Source: Duganella levis (lineage in GTDB: Bacteria > Pseudomonadota > Gammaproteobacteria > Burkholderiales > Burkholderiaceae_D). From it: a stretch of DNA of 64,000 nucleotides. Both the position numbers and the translations under genes were made by a program. A model generated the notes under the pieces. The model was not told the DNA's origin. It ran no database searches and was given only the letters and a program-made list of their open reading frames with translations. The stretch spans positions 84,058-148,057 of the forward strand of contig NZ_WWCT01000021.1 in NCBI RefSeq assembly GCF_009857605.1, in the 5' to 3' direction. The number at the start of each line of letters is the position of its first letter. Position 1 is the first letter of the stretch. Positions 36,088 through 43,077 of the stretch are shown one piece after another.

Positions 36088-36609
36088 ATGAAAATCTCAC
36101 TGATCCGCACTTTCCTGTGGCTGTGTGTTGCCGTGCAGGCGGCGTTTTTTGTCTTTGCGTGGACTACGTTTGCGCCGGCGATTGGCAGCATGACCATCGA
36201 GATTACGGCGGAAGGCGTCAGCACGGCGGCCAAGCTGGCGATGTCGTCGTCGCAGCGGGCGTTGGGTGCGGCGCTGGCCGCCGTGCCGCTGCTGGTGATG
36301 GGCTATGGCTTGTGGCGGCTGGACCGGCTGCTGCTGAATTTTCGCCGTCAGGATTTGTTCACGGCGCAATCGGTCGGCCACCTGCGCGCCTTTGCCGGCG
36401 CCACGCTGGCGTCAACGCTGCTGACGATTGCCGAACCGCTGGTGCGGACGCTGGCGTTCTGGTTGATGGCGGGTGGCGACCGGCATATGTCGGTGGGCGT
36501 GCGGTCGGAGCAGATCATTCTGCTGCTGGTGTGCGGACTGTTTTATCTGGTCACGCGGCTGATGCAGGAAGGCAGCCGGCTGGCGGCGGAGAACGAGGCG
36601 TTCATCTGA
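36088..36609 (+). CDS. DUF2975 membrane protein
   Basis: 173 residues with four hydrophobic helices (about 8-28, 58-77, 94-118, 138-160). The RRQDLFTAQSVGHLRAFA segment is typical of DUF2975. These proteins are nearly always paired with a small Xre regulator, as here: the stop overlaps the next ATG (TGATG at 36607-36611). The upstream gap (36018-36087) is AT-rich and contains TGTA/TACA half sites that could be an operator. Confidence 0.88.
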   Translation: MKISLIRTFLWLCVAVQAAFFVFAWTTFAPAIGSMTIEITAEGVSTAAKLAMSSSQRALGAALAAVPLLVMGYGLWRLDRLLLNFRRQDLFTAQSVGHLRAFAGATLASTLLTIAEPLVRTLAFWLMAGGDRHMSVGVRSEQIILLLVCGLFYLVTRLMQEGSRLAAENEAFI

Positions 36610-36848
36610 TGGCTATTGTGATTAATCTGGACCTGATGCTGGCCAAGCGCAAGGTCAAGTCACGTGAGCTGGCGGCGTATGTGGGCATTACGGAGCAAAA
36701 CCTGTCGCTGCTCAAATCCGGCAAAGTCAAAGGCATACGCTTTTCCACGCTGGAGAAAATCTGCGAACGGCTGGACTGCCAGCCAGGCGACATCCTGGAG
36801 CGCACGCCGGAGCCGGACAACGACGATGCAGCTAGTGCAGAAGTTTGA
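36609..36848 (+). CDS. Xre-family transcriptional regulator (YozG-like)
   Basis: 79 residues, a single helix-turn-helix: SRELAAYVGITEQNLSLLKSG followed by IRFSTLEKICERLDCQPGDILE, the hallmark of short Cro/CI-like regulators that accompany DUF2975 proteins. Coupled to the upstream gene. The last 17 bases overlap the convergent gene at 36832. Confidence 0.92.
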   Translation: MAIVINLDLMLAKRKVKSRELAAYVGITEQNLSLLKSGKVKGIRFSTLEKICERLDCQPGDILERTPEPDNDDAASAEV

Positions 36849-37071
36849 ACAGCACCGCTGTCACACCGGACTGCAACAGCAACGAAGTGAACATATAGCT
36901 CACCATCTTTAACTCAAATTTGGCAAATGCCAGTTCCAGATCGTGTTTGGTCACCAACTGGCTTTCGATCAGCTGGTACAGCGCCGAGGCGAGCGCCTTG
37001 GCCTGTCTTTCTGAGAAGCCACTTTCGACTAGCGTGTCCATAAAAGCCACGGTATCAAAATTATTCGACAT
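36832..37071 (-). CDS. Small DUF1640-like coiled-coil protein
   Basis: 79 residues from the ATG at 37071, with AAGGAG six bases upstream. Sequence: a UBA-like start (VAFMDTLVESGFSERQAKALASAL), a coiled-coil middle (TKHDLELAFAKFELKM) and a hydrophobic C-terminal helix, the layout of DUF1640/CCDC90-like bacterial proteins. Probably a membrane-tethered helical protein; role unknown. Confidence 0.75.
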   Translation of the reverse strand: MSNNFDTVAFMDTLVESGFSERQAKALASALYQLIESQLVTKHDLELAFAKFELKMVSYMFTSLLLQSGVTAVLFKLLH

Positions 37072-37253
37072 GTTGTTCTCCTTTTTCGGTTTAGACCGCC
37101 TTCCGCGCAAAAGAGTTCCGAACTTGACAGACCGCCACCAAACTGCAACCATACGGCCATGATTTTTTATGCCCCGCCTCACACCCGCACGTATTGGCGC
37201 CGCTCCTAGCGAGCGCGGCCACTGTACAACCATAGTGATGTGATATTTTTATC

Positions 37254-37281
37254 AACGCCGCCCTAGTCTGGTGGCGTTTTT
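37254..37281 (+). terminator. Terminator-like hairpin in the trpS leader
   Basis: AACGCC (37254-37259) pairs with GGCGTT (37273-37278), followed by a short T run (TTTTT from 37277). It lies 40 bases before trpS rather than after a gene; the nearest upstream + strand gene ends at 36848. It may be a late terminator or part of an attenuation device. A TTGACA box at 37124-37129 could be the -35 of the trpS promoter upstream of it, although no good -10 follows. Confidence 0.45.
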
Positions 37282-37321
37282 GTATCCGCTCACCAGACCG
37301 GGGCAACGTAAAGGAACCCTG

Positions 37322-38386
37322 ATGAGTCTGCCTGAACTGCCACAAACCGACGCCGCCGAAGTCTCTGCGGTCGCCACCGCACCCAAGGGTCCGCAAATCA
37401 TCCTGACCGGCGATCGTCCGACCGGTCCGCTGCACCTCGGCCACTTCGTCGGCAGCCTGCGTAACCGCGTGGAATACCAGCACCAATTCAAGCAATTCAT
37501 CATGCTGGCCGACTCGCAGGCGCTGACCGACAATATGGACGACACCAACAAGGTGCACCGCAACGTGGTCGAAGTGGCGCTGGACTACCTGGCAGTCGGC
37601 ATCGACCCGGCCAAGTCGACCATCCTGATCCAGTCGCAGATTCCGGAACTGGCCGAGCTGACCTTCTATTACCTGAACATGGTCACTGTGGCGCGTCTGG
37701 AGCGCAATCCGACCGTCAAAACCGAAATCGCCCTGCGCGGCTTCGAGCGCGACATTCCGGCCGGCTTCCTGACCTACCCTGCTTCGCAGGCCGCCGACAT
37801 CTCGGCATTCAAAGCCACGCTGGTGCCGGTCGGCGAAGACCAGATTCCGATGATCGAACAAACCAACGAAATCGTGCGCCGCTTCAACCGCATCGTCAAT
37901 AAAGACATCCTGGTCGAGTGCAAGGCGCTGGTGCCGGACATCGGCCGCCTGCCTGGCATCGATGGCAAAGCCAAGATGAGTAAGTCGCTGGGCAACACCA
38001 TCAACCTGGGCGCCACCGCCGCCGAGATCACCGCCGCCGTGAAAAAGGTCTACACCGACCCGCTGCACCTGCGCGTGGAAGATCCAGGCCACCTGGAAGG
38101 CAACGTCGCCTTCATCTACCTGGACGCCTTTGATCCGGAAAAAGACAAGCTGGAAGAAATGAAAGCCCACTACGTGCGCGGCGGCCTGGGCGATTCGATC
38201 GTCAAGAAACGCCTGGAAGTGGTGCTGCAGGAGATGCTGGCGCCGATCCGCGCCCGTCGCGAAGAGCTGGAAAAAGACAAGGGCTACATCATGCAGCTGC
38301 TGAAGGAAGGCACCATGCAAGCCCGCGAAGTAGCCGCCAAAACCGCCGACGAAGTCAAGGCCGCGCTCGGCCTGAGCTACTTCTGA
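37322..38386 (+). CDS. trpS: Tryptophanyl-tRNA synthetase
   Basis: 354 residues. HIGH-type motif in GDRPTGPLHLGHFVGSL (class I), KMSKS in AKMSKSLGNTINLG, and DQIPMIEQTNEIVRRFN for tryptophanyl-adenylate binding. Charges tRNA-Trp. The GDRPTGxLHLGH version of the first motif is the type I associate with streptococcal/Firmicute TrpRS rather than the SGxxPTG or SGAQPSG types, so it may be a second or replaced copy. ATG at 37322 has AAGGAA upstream. The DUF1294 gene follows directly. Confidence 0.96.
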   Translation: MSLPELPQTDAAEVSAVATAPKGPQIILTGDRPTGPLHLGHFVGSLRNRVEYQHQFKQFIMLADSQALTDNMDDTNKVHRNVVEVALDYLAVGIDPAKSTILIQSQIPELAELTFYYLNMVTVARLERNPTVKTEIALRGFERDIPAGFLTYPASQAADISAFKATLVPVGEDQIPMIEQTNEIVRRFNRIVNKDILVECKALVPDIGRLPGIDGKAKMSKSLGNTINLGATAAEITAAVKKVYTDPLHLRVEDPGHLEGNVAFIYLDAFDPEKDKLEEMKAHYVRGGLGDSIVKKRLEVVLQEMLAPIRARREELEKDKGYIMQLLKEGTMQAREVAAKTADEVKAALGLSYF

Positions 38387-38670
38387 ACGCGCCGGCGCTG
38401 AACTGGCTGTGGCTGGCGTCGTTGTATGGCGCCGCCAGCGTGGCCTGTTTCATCGCTTACGCCATCGACAAATCGGCGGCCATTCACCAGCGCCGCCGCA
38501 TTCCCGAACGCACGTTGCTGTTGCTGGGCCTGGGCTGCGGCTGGCCGGGCGGCCTGCTGGCGCAGCGCTGGCTGCGGCATAAGACAGTCAAGACTTCTTT
38601 CCAGGTCGCCTACTGGGGCAGCGTCGTGCTGAACGTTGCCGCCGTGGGCTGGCTTTGCACTCTCAACTAA
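38383..38670 (+). CDS. DUF1294 membrane protein (non-ATG start)
   Basis: About 95 residues. Characteristic DUF1294 sequence: AYAIDKSAA, RRRIPERTLLLLGLGCGWPGGL, HKTVKTSFQVAYW, with helices at both ends. No ATG is available. CTG at 38383 (overlapping the trpS stop), CTG at 38398 or TTG at 38422 could start it; the family's extra N-terminal helix favours an upstream start. Some longer members carry a CspA domain, absent here. Confidence 0.75.
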   Translation: MNAPALNWLWLASLYGAASVACFIAYAIDKSAAIHQRRRIPERTLLLLGLGCGWPGGLLAQRWLRHKTVKTSFQVAYWGSVVLNVAAVGWLCTLN

Positions 38671-38681
38671 GGAATCCAACG

Positions 38682-39641
38682 ATGCTGCAAGGCGTGTTGT
38701 GTGGTTTGCTGGCGGGCGCCATGTGGGGCATGGTGTTTGTTGCGCCGGAGTTCCTGCGCGCGTTCACGCCGCTGGAAATGGCGTGCGGCCGCTACATCTG
38801 CTACGGACTGATCGCCGCCGCCGTGATGTCGACGCGGCTGCCGAAGCTGCTGCGCCGGCTGGACCGCAGCGACATCATCGCCATGATCAAGCATGCGCTG
38901 GCCGGCAATATCGTCTATTACATGCTGCTTGCGCTGGGCGTCAAGCTGGCCGGCGTTGCGGCGACGTCGCTGATCATCGGCGTACTGCCGATCTCGGTCA
39001 CGCTGGTGGGCCACAAGGACCACGGCTCGGTGCCGCTCAAGCAGCTGACCTTGCCGCTGCTGCTGGTAGCGGCCGGCATCGCCTGCATCAATATCGATGT
39101 CTTCACGCATGATGTCGGCAATGGCCTGCCGCTGAGCAGCAAGCTGCTGGGTGTATTGTGCGCGGCCGTCGCGCTGGCGTGCTGGACCTGGTACTCCGTC
39201 GATAATGCCCGCTACCTGAAGCGCAACCCGCATTTCAGCAGCGGCGAATGGTCGGCTCTGTATGGGGTGTCCAGCGGACTGATCGCATTGGTGATTGCGC
39301 TGGTGGGCCTGGTGTTTTTCCATGGCGACGTGACCGGCGCCGGCGCGGTGGCCAGCGGGCGTGACTGGGGACTGTTCTGGATCGTCAGCGCGGTGATTGC
39401 GCTGGGGGCGTCGGCCATCGGCAACCATTTGTGGAATATCGCCAGCCGCAAGGTGCCGCTGACCCTGTCCGGCCAGTTGATTCTGTTTGAAACGCTGTTC
39501 GCGCTGCTGTACGGGTTTATCTACAAGCAGCAGCTGCCACGCGGGCTGGAGATTGCCGCCATGGTGCTGCTGATCGCGGGCGTGATGTGGTCGGTGCGCA
39601 TCCATGCGCTGGACGATGCCAGCGAGGCGCATGCCGGTTAA
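38682..39641 (+). CDS. EamA/DMT-family transporter
   Basis: 319 residues with ten hydrophobic helices, AAGGAA before the ATG. The DMT pattern is seen in LAGAMWGMVFVAPEFLR, the VAATSLIIGVLPISVTLVG repeat and the second-half GQLILFETLFALLYGFIY. Members export amino acids or related metabolites. Its 3' end overlaps by four bases the convergent LON-domain gene. Confidence 0.9.
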   Translation: MLQGVLCGLLAGAMWGMVFVAPEFLRAFTPLEMACGRYICYGLIAAAVMSTRLPKLLRRLDRSDIIAMIKHALAGNIVYYMLLALGVKLAGVAATSLIIGVLPISVTLVGHKDHGSVPLKQLTLPLLLVAAGIACINIDVFTHDVGNGLPLSSKLLGVLCAAVALACWTWYSVDNARYLKRNPHFSSGEWSALYGVSSGLIALVIALVGLVFFHGDVTGAGAVASGRDWGLFWIVSAVIALGASAIGNHLWNIASRKVPLTLSGQLILFETLFALLYGFIYKQQLPRGLEIAAMVLLIAGVMWSVRIHALDDASEAHAG

Positions 39642-40255
39642 TTGTCCAGCAGACCGTTCTCGCTCAGCACGTCCTGCACCAGTTCCAGCCGCAGCACCGG
39701 ATTTTCCTGTAGCAGCAGGCGCTGCTTTTCTTCCAGGTCCAGCCGCAGCAGCTCGCACCAGCGGTTGGCGACCCAGCCGGCTTCGTCCAGACGGTACGGC
39801 GGCGCCAGCGACATATTGGCGGTGGAAATCTGTTTCTTTTGCAGAGAGCGGATCAGGGCGCCGAGCGCGTTGGCCACGTCCTGCTGTTCGCTAGGAATCG
39901 GCACCACCATATCTTCGGCTACTTCTTCCACTTCGGCCATCCACAGGCCGTGCTTCAGTTGCTCAGCAGATTTAACCTGGAAGCGTGTGGTGCCGATGCA
40001 GGAAATCTGCAACAGTCCCGGTAGTGGCGCAGCCCAATCGAGGATGCGCGCCATGGTGCCGCAGGCGGACAAGGTCTCGTGCTGTTCCGGCAAACGCACC
40101 TCGCTGCCATCCAGCAGCGAGACCACACCGAACTCCTCGCCCTTGGCGATGCAGCGCTTGACCAGGTCCAGATAACGCACTTCAAACACCTGCAAGGGCA
40201 AATGCCCGTCAGGAAACAGGATGGTCTTCAGCGGAAACAATGGAATAGATGGCAT
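39638..40255 (-). CDS. LON substrate-binding-domain protein
   Basis: 205 residues, entirely the N-terminal domain of Lon: IPLFPLKTILFPDGHLPLQVFEVRYLDLV at 4-32, GVVSLLDGSEV, ILDWAAPLPGLLQISCIGTTRF. No ATPase or protease part. Stand-alone LON-domain proteins are common in betaproteobacteria; function undetermined. Not linked to the Lon-like protein at 18136, which resembles the opposite end of Lon. Confidence 0.9.
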   Translation of the reverse strand: MPSIPLFPLKTILFPDGHLPLQVFEVRYLDLVKRCIAKGEEFGVVSLLDGSEVRLPEQHETLSACGTMARILDWAAPLPGLLQISCIGTTRFQVKSAEQLKHGLWMAEVEEVAEDMVVPIPSEQQDVANALGALIRSLQKKQISTANMSLAPPYRLDEAGWVANRWCELLRLDLEEKQRLLLQENPVLRLELVQDVLSENGLLDN

Positions 40256-40289
40256 TTCGCAATCATCTCACGAAATGGCTGGCCTCGGC

Positions 40290-41570
40290 TCATTGCCGAC
40301 GGAAAATCATTCCGCCTTTCATGACAAAGCGCACCTTGCGCAGCGCGGCGATATCCTGGGTCGGATCGCCCTCCACCGCCACCAGATCGGCCAGATAGCC
40401 GGCGCTGATCTGGCCCAGCGTGGCAGACTGGTCCAGCACGGCCGCGTTGACCACCGTGGCGGCGCGCAAGGCTTCGACCGGCGTCATGCCCAGCCGCACC
40501 AGCCATTCCAGTTCACGCGCGTTGTCGCCGTGTGCAAACACGCCGACATCGCTGCCGTTGCCGATGGTGACGCCCTGCTGGCGCGCCAACGCAAAGGCGC
40601 GCGCGGCCGCCTGCATGGATGGCGTCGAAGGACCGCCACGCTGGTATTTCTGGAAGTATTCGCTGGTGGCTTCCGGCGCGGTCAGCGTGGGGAAATATGC
40701 GACGTGGCGTTCGGCCATCAGCTTGAAAGTGGCGGCGCTGCCACCATAACCGTGCTCGATGGTATCGACCCCGGCCAGTGTGGCGCGGCGCATGCCTTCG
40801 TCGGTGCTGGCGTGGGCCGCCACCTTGCGGCCGGACTCATGCGCGGTTGCCACCAGCGCGTTCAGCTCGGCCTGGGTGAACGTGGCGTGGGAACTGCCGT
40901 CGGCGCCGGTGCGGTAGTCGGCGTAGACCTTGATCCAGTCGGCGCCGCGCGCACCCTGCTCGCGCACAGCTTTGACGACTTCATCCACACCGCTGGCTTC
41001 CTGCGCGCCTTTCGGCAAATCGACATCGTCTCGATAACTGCGCGGCGACGGTCCGTAACTGCCGCTGGCGACAATCGCCCGGGTGGCGATAAATAAGCGC
41101 GGGCCGGGAATCACGCCATCATTAATCGCTTTTTTAATGGCGACATCGGCATACAGCGCGCCTTCGGTGCCGAGATCGCGCAAGGTGGTGAATCCGGCTT
41201 GTAATGTTGCGGCGGCGTGGCGGCTGGCCAACAAAGTACGGTATTCGACCGATTCCTTTAAGACCTGATCGTCCCACGAGGTTTCGTTATATGGATGCAG
41301 CAGCACGTGCGAGTGCAAATCCATTAAACCGGGGATCAGCGTGGTGTCTGGCAAGTTGATACGCTCGGCGCCGGCCGGTATTTTGATTGTTTCTATCGAA
41401 CCGACTGCTGCAATCTTGCTATCGGTGATAAGCACGGCCCAATTGGCGTGCGCCGCTCCGTCACTGGTCCACACCCGCGCGGGCGTTAACAAGGTATCGG
41501 CCGCTTGTGAGACAGGCGAGAATAGCGCTATTAAGACGGAGAATAAGACGGTGAGACGGCTACGCTTCAT
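40290..41570 (-). CDS. Secreted amidohydrolase (imidazolonepropionase-like)
   Basis: 426 residues. Signal peptide about 1-23. Metal ligands: DLHSHVLLHP (HxH, about 84-90), WIKVYAD (carbamylated Lys), VAAHAS, DTIEHG, and Asp in GNGSDVGVFAHGDN. It resembles prolidase/dipeptidase-like amidohydrolases of the Xaa-Pro or organophosphate-cleaving type. It lies downstream of the hns-like gene but beyond a strong terminator, so it should have its own promoter. Confidence 0.9.
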   Translation of the reverse strand: MKRSRLTVLFSVLIALFSPVSQAADTLLTPARVWTSDGAAHANWAVLITDSKIAAVGSIETIKIPAGAERINLPDTTLIPGLMDLHSHVLLHPYNETSWDDQVLKESVEYRTLLASRHAAATLQAGFTTLRDLGTEGALYADVAIKKAINDGVIPGPRLFIATRAIVASGSYGPSPRSYRDDVDLPKGAQEASGVDEVVKAVREQGARGADWIKVYADYRTGADGSSHATFTQAELNALVATAHESGRKVAAHASTDEGMRRATLAGVDTIEHGYGGSAATFKLMAERHVAYFPTLTAPEATSEYFQKYQRGGPSTPSMQAAARAFALARQQGVTIGNGSDVGVFAHGDNARELEWLVRLGMTPVEALRAATVVNAAVLDQSATLGQISAGYLADLVAVEGDPTQDIAALRKVRFVMKGGMIFRRQ

Positions 41571-41581
41571 GGAGTGCGCCC

Positions 41582-41639
41582 GAAAAAGAAAAAAGCTGGT
41601 ACAGGGTTTATGCGATATAAACCCCTGCTACCAGCTTTT
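41582..41639 (-). terminator. Strong intrinsic terminator after the H-NS-like gene
   Basis: On the minus strand, 9 bases after the stop codon, AAAAGCTGGTA (41639-41629 side) pairs with its partner at 41601-41591, extended inward by CAGGG/CCCTG and TTTA/TAAA with one bulged base, giving a stem of about 20 pairs. It is followed by a T-rich run (complement of 41582-41594). A textbook terminator. Confidence 0.92.
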
Positions 41640-41648
41640 GCTGAAGAA

Positions 41649-41939
41649 TTACTTAATCAGATAATCATCTTTGTTCTTGCCTTCCAACCATTTTGGCGCG
41701 CGGCCACGGCCGGTCCAGGTCTGACCGGTAGCGTCGTCACGGTACTTGGTCGGTACAGGAGCGCGTGGTTTCGAGACCTTGGCCTTGGCGGTAGCGCCCA
41801 GGTCAGCGATGGTCAGGCCGTAATCGCGCATGATGGTGGCGATTTGTTCTTTTGCTTTGGTAATTTCGTCCTTGCGGGCGCTCTCAGCCAGATTTTCCAG
41901 TTCAGCGATCTTGGCTTTGTATTCCTGGTAAGTCGTCAT
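41649..41939 (-). CDS. H-NS family histone-like protein
   Basis: 96 residues, AAGGAA before the ATG. An N-terminal dimerisation coiled coil (YKAKIAELENLAESARKDEITKAKEQI) and a C-terminal DNA-binding part with TWTGRGRAPKWL, the MvaT/H-NS (BpH3)-type minor-groove motif used in betaproteobacteria. It silences AT-rich DNA. The 180 bases upstream are strongly AT-rich, consistent with autoregulation. Confidence 0.95.
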   Translation of the reverse strand: MTTYQEYKAKIAELENLAESARKDEITKAKEQIATIMRDYGLTIADLGATAKAKVSKPRAPVPTKYRDDATGQTWTGRGRAPKWLEGKNKDDYLIK

Positions 41940-42117
41940 CTTATTTCCTTGTTATCGATGGGGCAGTTTTAAAAAACCACAAGTGACAATGTGTGAGATT
42001 TGATAGGCGCAATTTACCATAACTTTGCTGAGATATTCCAGATATATCCAAACAAATACCAATATAGCTATAAAAAAGGATATTTTCCACAACTGTTTGG
42101 GGAATATAAATGTCGCG
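41940..42117. promoter_or_regulatory. AT-rich intergenic region upstream of the H-NS-like gene
   Basis: This gap is visibly the most AT-rich in the window's GC-rich part, with several TATA- and AATA-type runs. It must carry the promoter of the minus-strand H-NS-like gene; several -10-like hexamers exist and I cannot choose one. It is a natural target for H-NS binding. No ORF with a ribosome site is seen. Confidence 0.5.
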
Positions 42118-43032
42118 TCATTCACACAGTGGCCGCAACTGTATCCCATCCGCCACCACTTTACGGATTAAATTGGCCAGCCGGCAGGTGCCGGGACCGG
42201 CTAATTCAGGATTGGCTACTACCAGTGATAAGGACAATTTACGCCGCTGGCCGACGCGTAATGGCAAAGGCTTGAGCAAGCCCTGCTCCAGTTGTTGTTT
42301 GATCTTATGCTCGGCCAGCCAGCCAAAGCCGATGCCATTACAAATCATTTCCATCCGCGTGTGCGGACTGGTAACACTCCAGCGCTGATTGGCGTTTAGC
42401 CATCCGTGATCGCGTGGATTCAAGGTGCCGGAATCGCGCACCACGATTTGCAGATTGCGGCTTAAATCATCAAGTTCCAGTTCCCGCCCCAGCACATGCA
42501 ATGGATGGCAGGGATGGGCGACCGCGACAAACTCGATGTCCATCAGCGCATCACCGAGGAAGCCGGATGGGATGCGGCTGACGATGGCCATGTCGACGCG
42601 CTTTTCCACCAGCGCGTCCTCGGAGCCGGACAGCACGGTCTCCTCCAGGTTGACCTGCGTATGCCTTGCCCACGGCTCAAACTCGCGCAGCACCTTGACC
42701 AGCAGTTCGACCGGAAACAGACTATCAACCGCGATACTGACTTGCGGTTCCCAGCCGTCGGCCAGGCTGCCGGCGAGTTGTTCTAGTTGAAAAGCGTCGC
42801 CCAGCAGTTCGCGGGCTTTGTTGAGGAGCGCCTCGCCGTTGCGGGTCAGGCGCGCGCGCCGGCCGTCGATTTCCAGCAACTCAACGCCCAGCTGCTCTTG
42901 CAGCTTGGCCACCATATAGCTGACCGAGGACTGGCTGCGGTGCAACGCCTCGGCCGCCTGCGCGTAGCCGCCGCATTCCACGATGGCTTGCAGGACCTGC
43001 CACTGCTCAAGCGTACTCTTGGGTATCTTCAC
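42118..43032 (-). CDS. LysR-family transcriptional regulator
   Basis: 304 residues. N-terminal winged helix: LQAIVECGGYAQAAEALHRSQSSVSYMVAKLQEQLGVELLE. The effector domain follows. Start codon is GTG (MKIPKST by family similarity); no in-frame ATG is available. It lies 45 bases downstream of the TonB-dependent receptor gene on the same strand and may be co-transcribed with it. Target genes cannot be deduced. Confidence 0.93.
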   Translation of the reverse strand: MKIPKSTLEQWQVLQAIVECGGYAQAAEALHRSQSSVSYMVAKLQEQLGVELLEIDGRRARLTRNGEALLNKARELLGDAFQLEQLAGSLADGWEPQVSIAVDSLFPVELLVKVLREFEPWARHTQVNLEETVLSGSEDALVEKRVDMAIVSRIPSGFLGDALMDIEFVAVAHPCHPLHVLGRELELDDLSRNLQIVVRDSGTLNPRDHGWLNANQRWSVTSPHTRMEMICNGIGFGWLAEHKIKQQLEQGLLKPLPLRVGQRRKLSLSLVVANPELAGPGTCRLANLIRKVVADGIQLRPLCE

Positions 43033-43077
43033 GAGGGCATTCCACGGCGAATAGATTCACCGTGGAATCATAGCACC

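Noticed and set aside
37242..37320. trp-type leader peptide with tandem Trp codons
   Set aside because: The frame begins right after a TGA and has no ATG, GTG or TTG start with a ribosome site before the Trp codons; kept only as a finding about the hairpin.
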